This document shows positions 26,947-34,856 of a stretch of 64,000 bases of DNA, one piece after another. The translations under genes were made by a program, and so were the position numbers. This stretch comes from JAKALX01 sp964508715. GTDB lineage: Bacteria > Chloroflexota > Dehalococcoidia > Tepidiformales > Tepidiformaceae. Position 1 is the first letter of the stretch. Each line of letters opens with the position of its first letter. The notes beneath the pieces are model-generated. The model did not search any database, was not told the DNA's origin, and saw only the letters and a list, made by a program, of their open reading frames with translations. Location: contig CAZDUX010000009.1 of NCBI GenBank assembly GCA_964508715.1, positions 74,438 to 138,437 on the forward strand. Direction: 5' to 3'.

Positions 26947-28563
26947 TCAGCTTGCGAGGGTGTCGGGTTCGGTTGTGAGGGTGGCAGTGGGAGTGTCCGG
27001 CTCCGTGGCCGCCTCGGCGGAAGGCTGTTGGGGCGCTGACCAGGCGGCCCCGGCAAGGTCGACGGTTTGTTGGAGGCTCAGGAGGTGAGCCTCGGCGCGG
27101 GCGAGGGCGAGGGAGGCGCTGATGCGCTGGCTGGCACCCTCAGCGGGGCTGCTGTACGCACGCTTCTGTTCGTCTTTTTCCCGAGGGGTGAAATTGGCGG
27201 AGCGCAGCGGCAGGAGGTTGCGCGTGTCTTCGTTCCAGGCGCTGTCGTTCTCGGTGGCGAGGTAGCGGATCTTCGTGCCCTCCGGTACTGCCGAAGGCAG
27301 AGGCTCCGCACCCGCAATCTGGGTGCGCGATGTCTTGAGCCAGCCCGCTTTGCCACGTGCCATCCGCCAGACGGCCATGATGCCGGCCAGGAGCCAGATG
27401 TAGCTACCGAGGAGGAAAAGGTGGGCCCAGCCGACGGAGGCAAAGAAGCCCGATTCCTTCGACCGCCACATGGCAATGGCGAAGAGCGGGGCGGCGCCCA
27501 TCGAGAGGACGTACCACCGGGCGGCGTTCCAGGGGTCGAAGATGTCCGTCGTCGGGGCCCACGGGATGAGCCCGGGTACGAACATCAGGGGGATGGTGAC
27601 GACCGAGAACAGGCCCATTGGGAGGACGAGCCCGGGTGCGAGCAGGTAGTTCAGCACGTCGGCCTTGCGGTATGACGGCCAATCGGAGATGACGATGGCA
27701 GGGATGTGCTTCCAGCAGCTGAGGTGGCCCTGGAACCAGCGAGAGCGCTGGCGAACGAGCCGCTTCGGTTCTTCAACCGCCTGCTGATAGACCTTCACAT
27801 CGTGGCAGTAGCGGTTGCGCCAGCCACCCAGCATGAGGCGGAGGCCGATGTCGAGGTCTTCGGTGAGGCAGTCGGTCCAGGGCTTGCCTTCGAGGGTAGC
27901 GAGGGCCGCCATGCGGACGAACTGACCGTTGCCGCCAAGCCCAACGCTGCCGAGGCTCTCGCGAGCGCGGCTGAAGAGCCAGTTGAAGGTCACGAACTCG
28001 TACTGTTGCCAGCGTGTCCAGATGTTGGCCCGGGCGTTGAGCATGCGGACACCCACCTGGACGGCTCCAGTCCTGGGGTCGCCGAAGTAGGGGGCAACGG
28101 CCTGGAGCATCCGCGGATCGACCTGGCCGTCGGCATCCATGACGGCGAGGACGATGTTGTCGATTCCATAGAGCTCGGGGAGCTCGGAGGTAAGGATGGC
28201 ACGGTAGGCGTAATTCAACGCCTCCCCCTTGCCCTGGCGGGCGAATGGCCGGACACGGTTGGCGATTCGAACCCGGTTAGCGGGGAAGCGGCGGACGACG
28301 GCTGCCGTGCCATCGTTCGAGCCATCGTCGATGACGAGGACAAGGTAGTTGGAGCCAGCAAGCTGGAGGAGATGGCGGACAGTATTCCCAATCACGAGCT
28401 CCTCGTTCAGGGCGGGTACGACGAGCACGAAAAAGAGCCCTTCCGGTGCATCGACTGGCCGCGGAGAACGAGCAGCGATTGCCGCGACGGCGAGCAGGTA
28501 CACCGTTGAAACGAAGTACACAGCGACGACCGTGAGCAGCGAAGCGGGAATACTAGCGTCCAT
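26947..28563 (-). CDS. Processive family 2 glycosyltransferase (cellulose/PNAG-synthase-like)
   Basis: 538 aa membrane synthase. There is one N-terminal transmembrane helix, then the GT-A domain with D,D,D,QxxRW: IDDGSND (79-80), DADGQVD (143-145), TEDLD (234-236), QRSRW (272-276). About four C-terminal transmembrane segments (LAPGLVLPMGLFSVVTIPLMF; WYVLSMGAAPLFAIAMW; VGWAHLFLLGSYIWLLAGIMAVW) follow. It should polymerise a UDP-sugar and extrude the chain. A ~120-residue cytosolic tail rich in Ala/Glu/Pro is unusual. Its ATG lies inside the end of the LPFTG gene (11-nt overlap). Confidence 0.92.
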   Translation of the reverse strand: MDASIPASLLTVVAVYFVSTVYLLAVAAIAARSPRPVDAPEGLFFVLVVPALNEELVIGNTVRHLLQLAGSNYLVLVIDDGSNDGTAAVVRRFPANRVRIANRVRPFARQGKGEALNYAYRAILTSELPELYGIDNIVLAVMDADGQVDPRMLQAVAPYFGDPRTGAVQVGVRMLNARANIWTRWQQYEFVTFNWLFSRARESLGSVGLGGNGQFVRMAALATLEGKPWTDCLTEDLDIGLRLMLGGWRNRYCHDVKVYQQAVEEPKRLVRQRSRWFQGHLSCWKHIPAIVISDWPSYRKADVLNYLLAPGLVLPMGLFSVVTIPLMFVPGLIPWAPTTDIFDPWNAARWYVLSMGAAPLFAIAMWRSKESGFFASVGWAHLFLLGSYIWLLAGIMAVWRMARGKAGWLKTSRTQIAGAEPLPSAVPEGTKIRYLATENDSAWNEDTRNLLPLRSANFTPREKDEQKRAYSSPAEGASQRISASLALARAEAHLLSLQQTVDLAGAAWSAPQQPSAEAATEPDTPTATLTTEPDTLAS

Positions 28564-28753
28564 TCACCTTCCTCCAGACAGCGAGGCCAGCCCCAACGAG
28601 GACGCAACCGGCGAGGAGCAATCCATAGCCGACGACGAAGAGGCTCATCCCGCCGGTGAACGGCAACGGGAGTGCGCCGACGGTGAAGAGGGTGGCCGGC
28701 TCGAGGAGGCCGCGGGCCTCGGAGCCGGTGTTCTCGGTGAGCAGGTTTTTCAC
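28553..28753 (-). CDS. 66-residue LPXTG-type anchor peptide
   Basis: The GTG at 28753 has an ideal AGGAGGAAGAA Shine-Dalgarno and overlaps the TGA of the upstream coiled-coil gene as GTGA. The protein has a short polar N-terminus (MKNLLTENTGSEARGLLEP), then LPFTG (residues 30-34), a ~24-residue hydrophobic helix and a basic tail RKVNGR, i.e. a complete cell-wall sorting signal with almost nothing in front. No N-terminal signal peptide is visible. Being between the coiled-coil protein and the GT2 synthase, and in the same operon as the sortase, it is probably an anchor or handle for the polymer. Confidence 0.85.
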   Translation of the reverse strand: MKNLLTENTGSEARGLLEPATLFTVGALPLPFTGGMSLFVVGYGLLLAGCVLVGAGLAVWRKVNGR

Positions 28754-29559
28754 TTCTTCCTCCTGATACCGGCGAAGACGTTTCGCTCGGGTTCGACGGT
28801 GAGACCGAGCCATTTGGCGATCTCGCGGGCGTTGGCATCGAAGTTGGCTTCGATGCGTTCGAGTTCCTCGATACGGAGGCGAGCATCGGCGAGGGCGCGT
28901 GCGGCCGCATCGTGAACTTCCTGGGCTTCGCGCTGGGCGCGTTTCTGGATGGCATCTGCCTCGGACTGCGCGCCTTCAGCGATGCGCCGGGCAGTCGACT
29001 GTGCGTTGGCGACGATGGCATCGGCCTCTCGCTGCGCACGCTGGAGCGCGAGTTGCGCCTCGGCCGCCGCCTGCGAACGGAGGGCCTGGGCTTCGTCGTT
29101 GGCGCGGGCACGAACGTCGGCGCCGGCCTTTTCGTTCGCAGTCATCTGTTCTCGAACACGGGAGAGTGCCTCGAGGCGGAGTTCGGCCGCGCTTTCGTAG
29201 GCCTCCTCGAGGACCTGGCGAGCGCGTTCGTAGATCTTTTCGCCGAAGCGGCGTGCGTCGAGCCCTTGCCCCAGCCGATTGATCTCGGCTTCGAGGGCGG
29301 CACCGTGCAGGCTCACAGGCTCGACGACGGGCCGTGCTTCGAGCACGGGGAGTGGGGCCGGAGGTGGCTGTTCGGGCTCCACAGTCTCGAGGGCGACGGG
29401 GCCCTTCTGGCGGCCCGCAAGGAGTGCCGCAGGGACTTCAAACCGGCGTGGCGGCTCGGCGGCGTGGGCCGAAGGCGAAATGGATGCCGGCTCTGCGGCA
29501 CGCGCGGTGGCTTCGGCAGGAACCTGGCTCCGTACTGGCGAACCAACTTTGAACTGCAT
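28750..29559 (-). CDS. Long coiled-coil protein (DivIVA/ATP-synthase-b-like)
   Basis: About 269 aa. The first ~95 residues are Pro/Ala-rich and disordered; residues ~100-245 are a continuous, Ala/Arg/Glu-rich coiled coil (EINRLGQGLDARRFGEKIYERARQVLEEAYESAAELRLEAL...). The C-terminus ends GLTVEPERNVFAGIRRKK. No transmembrane segment. First gene of the surface operon, and it ends overlapping the LPFTG peptide start. In actinomycetes, DivIVA-type coiled coils recruit a GT2 synthase to the pole, so a scaffolding role is plausible, by analogy only. The ATG at 29577 is an alternative start. Confidence 0.7.
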   Translation of the reverse strand: MQFKVGSPVRSQVPAEATARAAEPASISPSAHAAEPPRRFEVPAALLAGRQKGPVALETVEPEQPPPAPLPVLEARPVVEPVSLHGAALEAEINRLGQGLDARRFGEKIYERARQVLEEAYESAAELRLEALSRVREQMTANEKAGADVRARANDEAQALRSQAAAEAQLALQRAQREADAIVANAQSTARRIAEGAQSEADAIQKRAQREAQEVHDAAARALADARLRIEELERIEANFDANAREIAKWLGLTVEPERNVFAGIRRKK

Positions 29560-29682
29560 GGTCCGTAACCTCATCACTGTTCACTTAGGTGCTATCCCGC
29601 ATTTCTTCGGGTTTCGTGATCCCAATACACCACATGCGCTGCCGGTTACCAAGGAGTAACAACGTAGGAGACGGGTGGTTTC

Positions 29683-29733
29683 TTGTTGGAATGGCGTAAG
29701 AACCGGCTCTCTTTGTTGGGAAGCCGTTAGAAC
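29683..29733. repeat. Pair of 21-bp direct repeats, 30-bp period, upstream of the surface operon
   Basis: Copies at 29683-29703 and 29713-29733 both begin TTGTTGG and end AGAAC, agreeing at 17 of 21 positions. They lie about 106-156 nt upstream of the coiled-coil gene start, in the divergent spacer with the HAD gene. A period close to three helical turns suggests two protein-binding sites on the same DNA face. A candidate operator; the protein is unknown. Confidence 0.6.
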
Positions 29734-29869
29734 AGGCATAAGAGGTATGTTTGAATCAGTCGTGTGATCCACGTGAAGTTCCCGCCTCCCGCCGTTCACT
29801 TTTTACGGGTCGTACCACTCCCGGGAGGGCTGGCAGACGCCGGCGCAAGGGCGGGGTTATGCTGGATCC

Positions 29870-30583
29870 ATGCCCGTACGCGCCATCTTTTTCGACATGG
29901 ACGACACACTTCTTGACACCTCGGCCGGGGTTGAGACTTCGTGGGAGATCGCTTGCCGCGAGGCGTCGCCGCAAATTGGTTGCGAGTGGGGAGAGCTGCG
30001 AAGCGCGATCATCTCGGAGATGATGAATTTCTGGAGGGATGAGGCGGCGGCCGAGCACTGGCGAGTGAAGCTGGTCGAAGCCCGTGAGCACGTCATCGAT
30101 CTGACGCTCGGTGCGCGGGGCTGGGACCGCGGGCTCACGAAGCTGATCTCCGATCGTTACGGGATCGAGCGCGAGACGCGCCTCCAGTTGTTCTCCGACG
30201 CCGTGGAGACGCTCGAGACGTTGCGTACGCACGGCTACAAGCTCGGGCTTCTCACGAATGGGCCGGCCGACATGCAGCGGGGCAAGGTCACCCGGTTCGC
30301 ACTCGAGCAGTACTTTGATGTCGTTGTCATCGAAGGCGAGTTCGGGAGGGGTAAGCCCCATCGCGAGGTTTTCGAACATGCGCTCGGGCGTGTGGGCGCG
30401 GCACCCGAAGAGGCGTGGCACGTGGGCGACAATCTGTATGCGGATATCGGCGGGGCAAAATCGGCCGGACTCGAGGCGACCTGGATTCACCGCGACCGGC
30501 TCGAACTAAAGGAGAGCGCGCTCCCTGTGCCCGACCGTGTTATTGGCCACCTGGCCGAACTGCGTGAAGCGCTCAACTGCTGA
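29870..30583 (+). CDS. HAD-IA family hydrolase (YjjG-like)
   Basis: 237 aa. Motif I FFDMDDTLLDT (nucleophile Asp and general-acid Asp), motif II LLTNGPA, motif III Lys in GRGKPHREVF, motif IV GDNLYADIGGAKSAG. A large helical cap follows motif I. Members dephosphorylate nucleotides or phosphosugars. Divergent from the surface operon. The ATG at 29870 is well placed. Confidence 0.88.
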   Translation: MPVRAIFFDMDDTLLDTSAGVETSWEIACREASPQIGCEWGELRSAIISEMMNFWRDEAAAEHWRVKLVEAREHVIDLTLGARGWDRGLTKLISDRYGIERETRLQLFSDAVETLETLRTHGYKLGLLTNGPADMQRGKVTRFALEQYFDVVVIEGEFGRGKPHREVFEHALGRVGAAPEEAWHVGDNLYADIGGAKSAGLEATWIHRDRLELKESALPVPDRVIGHLAELREALNC

Positions 30584-30716
30584 TACGGAGTGGATCAGCG
30601 GCCGGCAGGTTATTGATCATTTTGCCGAGCGGTTACACGAAATCAGGCATTCCCTGACGGAACGACTGGCGGGGCGCCGGTAGTCTCGGGAGCGGCGGCA
30701 CTCCTGGAGGTACATC

Positions 30717-31541
30717 CTGTCCAGTCGACCCTGGCTGGCGGCGGCACTCGGCATCGTCCTCGCGACGCTCCCCGGAGCAGCGTTGACCCGACCCGCTGCT
30801 GCACTCACGAATTGCACCGTATCGTCGGCGACCCTCGATGGCGAAGAGCAGGCACTCATCGCCGCGACCAACGACTACCGTGTAGCCAACGGACTGGGCC
30901 GCCTCTCGGTCTCATCCGGGCTGCAGCAGACGGCCGAGTGGATGGCCACCGACATGACCACGAAGGCAGGCTTCAGCCACCGCGATTCGCTTGGCCGGGA
31001 GTTCTGGCAGCGCATGCTGGATTGTGGCTACCCCACTCCGGGCGGCGAGAACATCGGAGCAGGTACTGCTCGTGATACCGGGCAGAAGGCATTCGAACTC
31101 TTCCGCAATTCGCCCTCTCATAACGCGATCATGCTCTCACCGGAGTTCACGGAGATCGGCGTCGCGCGCGCCCAGGGTGGACCGTACGGATGGTACTGGG
31201 CGGTGGAGTTTGGACAGGCTGCGGTTTCCGCGGCAGCGGCGCCGACGGTTGCGACAACGCCTGTGGCACCCACCCCGGCGGCTCCGGCGCCCGCTCCGGC
31301 CCGTCCCCTCCTCCAACTCGCCGGGGGCGTGAACCAGGTCGTCTGGCCGTTCGATGACGTGTCGCCGGGGCAAGCGTTCACGGGGACGAGCGTGTCGACG
31401 GTGTATGGCTACGACACACAGACAGGGATGTGGCTGCACTACAGCCCCGGGCTGCCTTCCTATGTGCAGACGCTCGGGACACTCCATCGCGGGGAAACGT
31501 ACTGGGTGTTTGCATCAGGCCCGGCACAGATCGGGGGTTAG
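30717..31541 (+). CDS. Secreted CAP-domain (SCP/PR1) protein, probable CTG start
   Basis: The frame has no ATG/GTG before the domain. A CTG at 30717 is six bases after GGAGG and yields a proper signal peptide (SSRPWLAAALGIVLATLPGAALTRPAAA). The TTG at 30783 would lose it. The CAP domain (residues ~35-165) has ATNDYRVANGLGRLSVSSGLQQTAEWMATDM, GFSHRDSLG, GENIGAG and HNAIMLSPEFTEIGVA. A Pro/Ala linker and a C-terminal beta domain (~85 aa) follow. An extracellular protein of unknown target. Its stop shares bases with the convergent metallopeptidase. Confidence 0.82.
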   Translation: MSSRPWLAAALGIVLATLPGAALTRPAAALTNCTVSSATLDGEEQALIAATNDYRVANGLGRLSVSSGLQQTAEWMATDMTTKAGFSHRDSLGREFWQRMLDCGYPTPGGENIGAGTARDTGQKAFELFRNSPSHNAIMLSPEFTEIGVARAQGGPYGWYWAVEFGQAAVSAAAAPTVATTPVAPTPAAPAPAPARPLLQLAGGVNQVVWPFDDVSPGQAFTGTSVSTVYGYDTQTGMWLHYSPGLPSYVQTLGTLHRGETYWVFASGPAQIGG

Positions 31542-32113
31542 GGTTCGTTGAACGATGCTGGCCGGTTCGCCCAGTCGGGGGGAAAGCGCATCTGGGCACC
31601 GCCTTCTGGACAGTAGTGGGCAAAGATGTCGCCCTCGAAGGGCAGATGCGGGACATAGGGGGTTCGGCGAGCGGGCTGTAACCTCCGCCATTGCCGGCGG
31701 ACGCTGAGCCGGCCGTTATCGCGCCGGAGGCAACTGCCGAGATTGTCGTAGATCCAACGCCAGGCTGCCCAGCGTTCGGGCCCGACGGTGAATTCATGCT
31801 GCCAGAATTCGGGCGGATGGTCGCCGGGGATGACGGCGTGCGTCAGTTCATGCTTGGCGATGAAGGCAAGCACCTCTCGCGGGGTGGCAGGGTGGTTCAG
31901 CACCGGGTGGAAGTAAATAACGTGCTGCCCGTGGCCCATGAGGTTGTACCAGATGCAGGCGAGCGGTGAACCCCGCGAGCGGCCGATACGGACTTCGTAG
32001 CGGTCGCTGATTTCGGGGAAGAAGGCGGCGCGGATCTCCTCGACCATCGCATCGAGATCGAAGCCAACTTCGCTCGGGACGGGACGGAAGAGGAAGGGCT
32101 GGTACTTCTGCAC
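31538..32113 (-). CDS. Zinc metallopeptidase-like protein (SprT/YgjP-like)
   Basis: 191 aa with HExxH in AFIAKHELTHAVIPGDHPPEFWQHE, resembling the SprT-like/DUF45 metallopeptidase layout (second-shell His in GDHPPEF). A C-terminal basic stretch ends in a Cys/His region (IFAHYCPEGG). Cytoplasmic. Protein substrate unknown. The convergent overlap with the CAP gene is four bases (TTAG). Confidence 0.72.
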   Translation of the reverse strand: MQKYQPFLFRPVPSEVGFDLDAMVEEIRAAFFPEISDRYEVRIGRSRGSPLACIWYNLMGHGQHVIYFHPVLNHPATPREVLAFIAKHELTHAVIPGDHPPEFWQHEFTVGPERWAAWRWIYDNLGSCLRRDNGRLSVRRQWRRLQPARRTPYVPHLPFEGDIFAHYCPEGGAQMRFPPDWANRPASFNEP

Positions 32114-32179
32114 AGGCAGGACTCCGATGAACGACGGAGGCCGATTTTGCCACGGATCGGCGGGCGCCGGTGTACTGAT

Positions 32180-32932
32180 TCAGGCGGTAACGCGGGACTC
32201 CTGCCAGGCAGTGGCCATCGCCTGGCCATCGAATTCGCCGGCCCGGCGTTCGCCCTCTGCATTGTTATGCCAGCGGGCGGCATTGAGGCCGGTCTGCAGT
32301 TCCTGTTTCGTGAGCGGCCGGTCGGCATAGATGAAGCGGACATGGAGATCGCGACAGATTGCATCCATCCGCCGCCGCACCTCAGCGACGCGTGTACGTG
32401 AACGCATTCGCCGCCTTACGTTCCCTTCTGGCGACCAGTTCCACCCGTCTGTGCCGCGGACAATGACGACTGCATTTTCGTTGCGGACAACGCGACGGAG
32501 GGCCAACTCCAGCGACGTAGCTACCTCCTCCGGCGTGAAGTAGGTTGCGCCGGGGAGTACTCGCATGAGCGAGCGGCGGACGGCCTGCGCGATGCGGTTA
32601 TCGGCAAACCAGGGGGCATCGCCGACACGAACCCCCGTTCGCCCAAGCCATCGACCCACCGGGCCAAGGTGCCGTTCGAACCAGAGGGGGATGGACTCGT
32701 AGCCATACCAGAACCAGTTGATGCGGAGGACGACGATGTCCGGTTCGAACTCATCCATCCAACGGCCAACCATGTCCGGGAATGCCGCGTTCGGCCACGC
32801 ACGCTTGAGGATCGTATCGACGGACTCGCCCATGGCGTCAGCGAGAATTTGCTCCGCGATCTTCCAGCCGCGCTGTTCTTCCGGGAGATCCGGGGTGTCG
32901 TCGTTGCTGGTGCCGAGACGAAGTACGCGCAT
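32180..32932 (-). CDS. Hypothetical protein, possibly SGNH/GDSL-hydrolase-like
   Basis: 250 aa. The N-terminus MRVLRLGTSNDDTP could be a degenerate block I, and FEPDIVVLRINWFWYGYESIPLWF a block III-like strand; VVIVRGTDGWNW and VRFIYADRPLTKQEL follow. A clear catalytic Asp-x-x-His at the C-terminus is not visible, so activity is doubtful. No signal peptide. The nearest families I can suggest are SGNH hydrolases or a remote Rossmann fold. It ends 66 nt before the metallopeptidase start on the same strand. Confidence 0.45.
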   Translation of the reverse strand: MRVLRLGTSNDDTPDLPEEQRGWKIAEQILADAMGESVDTILKRAWPNAAFPDMVGRWMDEFEPDIVVLRINWFWYGYESIPLWFERHLGPVGRWLGRTGVRVGDAPWFADNRIAQAVRRSLMRVLPGATYFTPEEVATSLELALRRVVRNENAVVIVRGTDGWNWSPEGNVRRRMRSRTRVAEVRRRMDAICRDLHVRFIYADRPLTKQELQTGLNAARWHNNAEGERRAGEFDGQAMATAWQESRVTA

Positions 32933-33031
32933 CCCGACGGCATTCTACATCGATCGAATGTAATCCCCAATTCCAAGTACTCGGTCCTGTTATGGGGCGG
33001 GCGTACTTTCACGGCGGTCTCTCGTGGGAGA

Positions 33032-34000
33032 TCAGAAGCCGTTGGTGCCGTCGGTGAAACGGAGCGCATCGAGAAGGATGCCGTCAATCGCCATCTCCCA
33101 GTGGAGGTGGGCACCGGTAGAAAGCCCGGTGTTGCCGCTCAGGGCGATGGCGTCGCCCGCTTCGACGAGTTGGCCCTCGGTGACTTCGATCTGGCTGAGG
33201 TGGGCATAGCCGGAGTAGAGCCCGCCGCCGTGGTCGATGATGACCATGTTGCCGCGGACCGTGAGCTTTTCGGCGAGCACGACACGGCCACGGTTCGTCG
33301 CATGTACAGGAGTCCCTTCGGGGACACCGATATCGGTCCCGCCATGGTGGCCGGATGGGGTCGAGCCATTGATTGAGCGCTGTTCACCCATACGGGCGGT
33401 AAGGGGGCCATCGGCGGGAAGTTGCCAGGGTCCCGTCCACAACTTCTCGGGAGTAACGTTGGCGTAGAGCGCCTTCAGCCTCGCCGATTCGGCGGCGACC
33501 ACCTGGGGGTCCAGGAAGTCGGTCGTCTGCTGGCTGGTGAACTGGAGGCTGTCGACGGTCCAGTTCGTCTTGACCACGGTGACGGTGTCGGAGAGCGTTC
33601 CGGTCGTGCCATTGGGAAGGGTCACATCCGCCTTGAGGGGGGCGGGCCCAACCGGATCCTCCGCGTCGACACCAACGAACGTGTACATACTCTGCTTGCC
33701 CTGGGTGAGCGGATACGTCCGGCCAAGGAAGCTGATGCTCCCCTTTGCAACGCTGCCGGTGATCGAGACGAGCACGGCGCCCGCCTGGTAGACGCTGGTA
33801 GCGGAGAGCAGGAGTTCGGGCTCGGCAAGCGTGGTTGGCGTTGGTGTGGGGCCGGGCGGCGGCGCGGCCATGCCCGGCGATGTCGTGGCGATTGGGCTGG
33901 CGATGCGAACCTGGACACCCTTACCCGAGTCGGATTGGCACGCGGAGAATGCCATCACGAGAAGGACGACCTGGAGTGCTACAGCAATCCGCCGGACCAT
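33032..34000 (-). CDS. M23 (LytM) metallopeptidase lipoprotein
   Basis: 322 aa. Lipoprotein-type signal (VALQVVLLVMAFSAC, Cys21) followed by a Pro/Thr linker. Two beta regions precede the LytM domain (residues ~215-310) with HHGGTDIGVPEGTPVHA, GRVV..., NMVIIDHGGGLYSGYAHLSQI and GAHLHWE, so the zinc His/Asp and HxH are complete. Likely cleaves peptidoglycan cross-bridges or activates a wall amidase at the membrane face. Confidence 0.88.
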   Translation of the reverse strand: MVRRIAVALQVVLLVMAFSACQSDSGKGVQVRIASPIATTSPGMAAPPPGPTPTPTTLAEPELLLSATSVYQAGAVLVSITGSVAKGSISFLGRTYPLTQGKQSMYTFVGVDAEDPVGPAPLKADVTLPNGTTGTLSDTVTVVKTNWTVDSLQFTSQQTTDFLDPQVVAAESARLKALYANVTPEKLWTGPWQLPADGPLTARMGEQRSINGSTPSGHHGGTDIGVPEGTPVHATNRGRVVLAEKLTVRGNMVIIDHGGGLYSGYAHLSQIEVTEGQLVEAGDAIALSGNTGLSTGAHLHWEMAIDGILLDALRFTDGTNGF

Positions 34001-34070
34001 CTCCTCATGTTCGGCCGGGTGGATTCAAGGGTCGACCATGATACGCCGCGTGGTGCCGTACACTTGGCAC

Positions 34071-34856
34071 ATGGATAGCGAGGCAGTCCGGCAACTACTG
34101 GGGGAGGTCGCCTCGGGCATGCGCGGCGTGGATGATGCTGTGCGGCAGCTGGAGACGGCACCGTTCGAGGACCTGGGGTTCGCCGCAGTCGACCATCACC
34201 GGGCAATGCGCGACGGGCTGCCCGAGGTTGTGCTGGCGATGGGGAAGACTCCGCACCAGGTGGCGGAGATCGCGCGACGGGTGTTCGGTGCCGCTGGCCG
34301 GGTGCTGGTGACGCGCGTCGAGCCTGCACATATCGAAGCGCTCGGGAGCGTGCTCCCGGGGATCGAGCATGACGCGCACGCACGGCTGGCATGGTTCGAC
34401 CCCGAGCCGCGGCCGCGGGCGGGGAACGTGGCCGTCGTCTCCGCCGGGACTTCGGACATCCCGGTGGCGGAGGAGGCCGCAATTACCGCGGAAATGATCG
34501 GCGCCACGGTGCATCGGCACTACGACGTTGGCGTCGCGGGGCTGCATCGCCTGGCAGGCAGAATCGAGGGACTTCGGGCCGCGAACGCGCTCGTCGTCGT
34601 TGCGGGGATGGAGGGTGCGCTACCGAGTGTGATTGGCGGGCTCGTCGCGAACCCCGTGATTGCCGTGCCAACCTCGATCGGCTATGGCGCATCGTTCGGT
34701 GGGCTCGCCGCCCTGCTGGGTATGTTGAACAGCTGTGCAACGGGGATTGCGGTCGTCAATATCGATAATGGGTTCGGGGCGGGATTCATGGCGGCGACGA
34801 TCAACAAGCTGGCGATTGGCGTATGCCACCCGCTGGCAGCCGGGCTGGACGCGTGA
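34071..34856 (+). CDS. larB: Nickel-pincer cofactor biosynthesis protein LarB
   Basis: 261 aa. Carboxylates and hydrolyses nicotinate adenine dinucleotide to pyridinium-3,5-biscarboxylate mononucleotide, the first step to the NPN cofactor. The PurE-like C-terminal half is clear: VAVVSAGTSDIPVAEEAAITAEMIGATVHRHYDVGVAGLHRL, VVVAGMEGALPSVIGGLVANPVIAVPTSIGYG and SCATGIAVVNIDNGFGAG. The stop overlaps the larC GTG as GTGA, so the two are translationally coupled. Confidence 0.95.
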   Translation: MDSEAVRQLLGEVASGMRGVDDAVRQLETAPFEDLGFAAVDHHRAMRDGLPEVVLAMGKTPHQVAEIARRVFGAAGRVLVTRVEPAHIEALGSVLPGIEHDAHARLAWFDPEPRPRAGNVAVVSAGTSDIPVAEEAAITAEMIGATVHRHYDVGVAGLHRLAGRIEGLRAANALVVVAGMEGALPSVIGGLVANPVIAVPTSIGYGASFGGLAALLGMLNSCATGIAVVNIDNGFGAGFMAATINKLAIGVCHPLAAGLDA

